Assembly (NCBI GenBank): GCA_900554745.1
Contig: USIU01000037.1
Location: 1-8,811 of the forward strand
Direction of reading: 5' to 3'
From: an uncultured Leuconostoc sp.
GTDB taxonomy: Bacteria; Bacillota; Bacilli; Lactobacillales; Lactobacillaceae
Length of the DNA stretch: 8,811 nt
Positions 6,655-8,811 of the stretch are shown in pieces. The stretch's first letter is position 1. Each line of letters starts with the position of its first letter. Both the position numbers and the translations under genes were made by a program. The notes beneath the pieces are model-generated. The model had not been told where the DNA came from. It worked only from the letters and a program-made list of their open reading frames with translations, and did no database searches.

Positions 6655-7056
6655 TTAATTTGTTTTTTTGCCAGTATATTGTGCGTAGCCACCACGCAAA
6701 ATAAAAATACGGTCTTTTTGATAGCCTTGCTTTTTTAAAATCTTGCTGACACGCGTCACTTCACGCAAACGATCATCGTACAGAAAAATATCACGATCAT
6801 GCCGCAAACCAGACTTACCTTGAGAAAAATTTATCGCTGGAATATTACGGGCGCCCATAATGTGTGAGCGCTTATAGGCAGCAGGTTCACGCACGTCAAT
6901 AATTTGTGCATTTTCATTTGCCAATTTCTCAGCAAATGCTTCAGGTTTGAGTAGTGTCCCACTTGATTTAGCTGACACAATCACCCATAGCCAACTACCC
7001 AAAGCAATCAAAATCCACGCTAAAATAACGGTTAGAACTGTTCCTAAGATACTCAT
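6655..7056 (-). CDS. Membrane-anchored rhodanese-like protein without catalytic cysteine
   Basis: This 133-residue protein has one N-terminal membrane segment (about 3-27: ILGTVLTVILAWILIALG and onward, no cleavage site seen) followed by a single rhodanese fold facing the cytoplasm by charge. The fold is recognised from IDVREPAAY at 53-61, HIMGARNIP at 65-73, and FILRGGYAQYTGK near the end. In sulfur-transferring rhodaneses the strand LY is followed by a CxxGxR loop; here the matching stretch is LYDDRLREVTR (92-102), and the whole protein contains no cysteine. It therefore cannot be a standard thiosulfate sulfurtransferase, and a binding or scaffold role is possible. From memory, related proteins in streptococci also lack the cysteine. 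GAGGT five bases before the ATG supports the start. It has its own promoter and terminator, so it is a single-gene unit. Function unknown. Confidence 0.85.
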   Translation of the reverse strand: MSILGTVLTVILAWILIALGSWLWVIVSAKSSGTLLKPEAFAEKLANENAQIIDVREPAAYKRSHIMGARNIPAINFSQGKSGLRHDRDIFLYDDRLREVTRVSKILKKQGYQKDRIFILRGGYAQYTGKKTN

Positions 7057-7088
7057 TTTTTACCTCTTCCAATAAAGTCAATGCTTAT

Positions 7089-7097
7089 ATTATATCA
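7089..7097 (-). promoter_or_regulatory. Extended -10 promoter of the rhodanese-like gene
   Basis: Minus-strand TGATATAAT combines a perfect TATAAT with the TGn extension. No -35 resembling TTGACA is found 16-18 bases upstream, where the mecA terminator stem lies, so the extension probably carries recognition. Transcription should start about 30 bases before the ATG. The first base of the promoter box directly follows the terminator U-tract. Confidence 0.65.
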
Positions 7098-7116
7098 AAA
7101 AAACGCGTTGCCGCGT
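7097..7116 (-). terminator. Compact intrinsic terminator after mecA
   Basis: ACGCG (7112-7116 side) pairs with CGCGT (7103-7107 side) around a GCAA tetraloop of the stable GNRA type. A flanking G-T wobble can extend the stem to 6 bp. Seven T follow on the minus strand. It starts a few bases after the mecA stop at 7120-7122. Confidence 0.8.
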
Positions 7117-7119
7117 CCT

Positions 7120-7830
7120 TTAGAATAATTTTTTGATTTGAGGCAACGCATCGCGCTGCAGCACTAACTCACCATGCTCCCGTAAGACATCATTTTGTAC
7201 CGTCGTCATTGTCGCATATTCAAGGATCATCGCCTGTTGATCCTTCAGCATATCATGACTCACAACACCTCGATCATAATGTAGCGTCAGATAGAAATCA
7301 TCCCGGTAACGATATAAATCTGATGCATCATCTAATCGATTCGCTAAATATGCAATAGGAATAATCGCTTCAAAATACGGTAATTTCACAGTCAAGAGAT
7401 GCGCTCCCGGTTGTGTGTTGTTGTCTGAGACAGGGCTAGCAGGTTGTACCTGCGACGGTGAGGCAACATCTTGACCATCATCTGTTTGTCGTAATGCGGC
7501 GCGGCGTTCATCAGAAACTTGATCAATCTCTTCAGACTGATGCTTCGCATAAGACATCAAATTATTAATAATGTCACCAACTTGGTGATCTTCATCTAGT
7601 TTTGAAATGAACAATTCTAAGCCATTACGGTTTGGCAAGATTTGAAAGGTTACCTGGTCATCTTCATTAAAATCATGATCAACATCAACTTCTGATAGAA
7701 TACTATAAAAAAACGATTCGATCTTATCATGATTACCCAGTAATTCCATGATTGAAAGCCCACGATCTTGTAAATCACTGTTTTCAATCATGACACGAAT
7801 TGTATTATCATTGATACGTTCCATTTCCAT
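7120..7830 (-). CDS. mecA: Adaptor protein MecA for the ClpC protease
   Basis: MecA binds target proteins and delivers them to the ClpC ATPase (ClpCP protease); known targets include competence regulators (ComK in Bacillus, ComX in streptococci). I start at the ATG at 7830-7828, giving 236 residues, normal for the family and opening with the characteristic MEMERINDNTIRVMI. A longer frame from 7917 would add 29 residues that run through the spx terminator and match nothing in the family. The N-terminal target-binding domain spans about 1-82, a polar Gln/Ser/Pro-rich linker about 83-143, and the C-terminal ClpC-binding domain 144-236 (HLLTVKLPYFEAIIP through LPQIKKLF). It follows spx in the same direction, close to the Bacillus subtilis arrangement where mecA lies near spx. 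I see no convincing promoter of its own, so readthrough from spx may supply part of its expression. Confidence 0.95.
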   Translation of the reverse strand: MEMERINDNTIRVMIENSDLQDRGLSIMELLGNHDKIESFFYSILSEVDVDHDFNEDDQVTFQILPNRNGLELFISKLDEDHQVGDIINNLMSYAKHQSEEIDQVSDERRAALRQTDDGQDVASPSQVQPASPVSDNNTQPGAHLLTVKLPYFEAIIPIAYLANRLDDASDLYRYRDDFYLTLHYDRGVVSHDMLKDQQAMILEYATMTTVQNDVLREHGELVLQRDALPQIKKLF

Positions 7831-7839
7831 AGTGGCATA

Positions 7840-7844
7840 CCACC
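7840..7844 (-). promoter_or_regulatory. Ribosome binding site that sets the mecA start
   Basis: Minus-strand GGTGG (within AAAGGTGG) lies 9 bases before the ATG at 7830. It supports the start that gives the family-typical N terminus over the longer in-frame alternative. Confidence 0.7.
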
Positions 7845-7882
7845 TTTCTATAAAATAACGTCGCGCCATCTTTTGTGATTGT

Positions 7883-7911
7883 AAAGAAAAAAGACTGACG
7901 TGCTCAGCCTT
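7883..7911 (-). terminator. Terminator hairpin containing the spx stop codon
   Basis: On the minus strand AAGGCTGA (7911-7904) pairs with TCAGTCTT (7898-7891), 8 bp with one G-U pair and a 5-base loop. A T-rich tail (TTTTTTCTTT) follows. The spx stop codon TGA is the loop-proximal end of the left arm, so a ribosome finishing spx would cover the stem. Termination may thus depend on translation, which is an inference. Confidence 0.75.
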
Positions 7912-8338
7912 CTTCAACCACTAAATCTTTTGCCTCTTCTGCGAAGTCAGCTTTAAATGTTGCGCGAATCAATTCCCGCTGGCGCACTTCACGTGGTAAA
8001 AATCGACGAATTTCATCATCATTATACCCAATTTGCATGCGTTGATCATCCAAAATAATTGGTCGCTTCAGCAAAGACGGGTAAGCAACAATCAAGTCAA
8101 TCAATTTATTAATTGACATATCGTCCAAATCCAACGTCAACTCAGAAAAAACTTTTGAGCGGGTGGAAATTAACTCTTCTGTCCCATCTTCCGTCAGCCG
8201 AAGCATTGCTTTAACATCTTCAGCACGCAATGGTTCTTTATTTAAATTACGTTCAATAAATGGTAAGTTATGATCAACTAACCATTGTTTTGCTTTACGA
8301 CAAGAGGTGCAACTCGGAGACGAGTATAATGTAACCAT
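7904..8338 (-). CDS. spxA: Spx, redox-sensing RNA polymerase-binding regulator
   Basis: Spx belongs to the ArsC/Spx family and binds the alpha subunit C-terminal domain of RNA polymerase to redirect transcription during thiol stress. I start at the ATG at 8338, giving 144 residues and the family N terminus MVTLYSSPSCTSCRKAK. The in-frame extension to 8407 (23 residues) lies over the promoter and is rejected. Seen directly: the redox switch Cys10-Thr-Ser-Cys13; Gly52 in TEDGTEE, which contacts RNA polymerase in Bacillus; Arg60 in STRSKVF; Arg92 in KRPII; and the late family motif GYNDDEIRRFLPREVR at 104-119. The protein is 13 residues longer than Bacillus subtilis Spx (131) because of an acidic tail ending EEAKDLVVEEG. 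The C terminus is where ClpXP recognises Spx in Bacillus, so turnover may differ. It lies between the rRNA operon and mecA. Confidence 0.95.
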   Translation of the reverse strand: MVTLYSSPSCTSCRKAKQWLVDHNLPFIERNLNKEPLRAEDVKAMLRLTEDGTEELISTRSKVFSELTLDLDDMSINKLIDLIVAYPSLLKRPIILDDQRMQIGYNDDEIRRFLPREVRQRELIRATFKADFAEEAKDLVVEEG

Positions 8339-8348
8339 AAAATGTTGC

Positions 8349-8353
8349 CCTCC
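8349..8353 (-). promoter_or_regulatory. Ribosome binding site that sets the spx start
   Basis: Minus-strand GGAGG (within GGGAGGG) lies 10 bases before the ATG at 8338, slightly long but acceptable. No comparable site precedes the longer frame's ATG at 8407. Confidence 0.7.
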
Positions 8354-8372
8354 CTTGAAATATACTAAGTTT

Positions 8373-8381
8373 ATTATATCA
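8373..8381 (-). promoter_or_regulatory. Extended -10 promoter of spx
   Basis: Minus-strand TGATATAAT, identical to the box before the rhodanese-like gene, lies 34 bases before the spx ATG. The best -35 at normal spacing, TGTACT, is poor (3 of 6 bases); a TTGTCA is present but 23 bases away. The TGn extension is probably decisive. The box lies about 40 bases beyond the rRNA operon terminator. Confidence 0.7.
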
Positions 8382-8420
8382 AAAATATTAACAAAAGTAC
8401 ATGACAATAATTTAAGGCAA

Positions 8421-8448
8421 ATAAAAAAGCACTCTTCTCAGAGCACTT
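8421..8448 (-). terminator. rRNA operon terminator
   Basis: AAGTGCTCT (8448-8440) pairs with AGAGTGCTT (8435-8427) over 9 bp, including two G-U pairs, around a GAGA tetraloop of GNRA type. The U-tract on the minus strand is TTTTTTAT, counting the last stem bases. It starts about 10 bases after the 5S rRNA, so no tRNA gene follows 5S in this operon. Confidence 0.88.
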
Positions 8449-8457
8449 CCTATGTAC

Positions 8458-8577
<120 letters not shown>

Positions 8578-8672
8578 TTTGAGTTATTCACTCAAAACTA
8601 AATAGTATCAAATTCTTCTTTTAAATTGAACCACTCATAATCTTCTTGTTGTACATTCCTGTACTAGACTTT
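8578..8672 (-). other. 23S-5S spacer with two small hairpins, no tRNA
   Basis: This 95-base spacer holds no gene. Two short inverted repeats are visible: 8578-8596 (7-bp stem TTTGAGT/ACTCAAA, 5-base loop), directly abutting the 5S 5' end, and 8651-8664 (5-bp stem GTACA/TGTAC, 4-base loop), just after 23S. Both are suited to rRNA precursor processing, but their role is inferred. Confidence 0.7.
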
Positions 8673-8811
8673 GGTTAAGTCCTCGACCTATTAGTACTAG
8701 TCCGCTACATACATCACTGTACTTCCACTTCTAGCCTATCTACCTCATCATCTCTAAGGGGTCTTACTTCATAAAGAATGGGAAATCTCATCTCGAGGCG
8801 AGTTTCACACT
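8673..8811 (-). rRNA. rrl: 23S ribosomal RNA, 3' end only
   Basis: The minus strand shows the typical 23S 3' terminal sequence: AGTGTGAAACTCGCCTCGAG at the window edge, GATGAGATTTCCC after it, and the closing segment GACTAGTACTAATAGGTCGA followed by GGACTTAACC. About 139 bases are inside the window; the rest lies beyond 8811. The exact 3' end is set by comparison with remembered Bacillus-type 23S ends and may be off by a few bases. Confidence 0.95.

Noticed and set aside
7847..7885. Candidate mecA promoter in TTATTTTATAG
   Set aside because: The best -10 candidates match only 4 of 6 bases and none has a recognisable -35 at 16-18 bases, so I do not list it as a feature.
7831..7917. 29-residue N-terminal extension of mecA
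   Set aside because: It runs through the spx terminator and overlaps spx. Family similarity begins exactly at MEMERIN, which has its own ribosome binding site.
8339..8407. 23-residue N-terminal extension of spx
   Set aside because: It covers the TGATATAAT promoter, has no ribosome binding site, and Spx proteins start at MVTLY.

Overview
The window looks like chromosomal core DNA from a low-to-mid GC Gram-positive lactic acid bacterium. A heterofermenter of the Leuconostoc/Weissella branch of Lactobacillaceae is my best guess. The grounds are the protein families (Spx, MecA, a Gram-positive pdhABCD cluster), strong AGGAGG-type ribosome binding sites, A/T-rich promoters with TATAAT boxes, and the 5S/23S sequences. 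The genus is an inference from memory. Every real gene I can support is on the minus strand, so the window reads from its right end to its left.

Right end (8811 to about 8421): the 3' end of a 23S rRNA gene, a short spacer without tRNA, a complete 5S rRNA gene and the rRNA operon terminator. About 40 bases further on is the promoter of spx, the thiol-stress regulator that binds RNA polymerase. A terminator hairpin that contains the spx stop codon separates spx from mecA, the ClpC adaptor. Next is a small membrane-anchored rhodanese-like protein with no cysteine, which has its own extended -10 promoter just behind the mecA terminator and a very strong terminator of its own.

Centre and left (6580 to 683): one five-gene operon, lplA-pdhA-pdhB-pdhC-pdhD. 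It encodes a lipoate-protein ligase followed by E1-alpha, E1-beta, E2 and E3 of the pyruvate dehydrogenase complex. Its promoter has a perfect TATAAT box, and a perfect-consensus catabolite-responsive element (cre) covers the predicted transcription start, so CcpA repression during growth on good sugars is expected. All four gene junctions are tight: two 8-base overlaps and two with a single base between stop and start. The ligase attaches lipoate to the E2 lipoyl lysine; E1 decarboxylates pyruvate, E2 makes acetyl-CoA, and E3 reoxidises the dihydrolipoyl arm. Placing the ligase first links cofactor attachment to synthesis of the complex.

The operon ends in a 13-bp hairpin with a poor U-tract. 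The start of an alpha/beta hydrolase gene follows almost at once, and that gene runs off the left edge.

I found no mobile element, CRISPR array, phage gene or unknown multi-gene system. The points worth a second look concern regulation (cre position, hairpins touching stop codons or a ribosome binding site) and residue-level oddities in known families (cysteine-free rhodanese, a changed E2 subunit-binding residue, a longer Spx tail).
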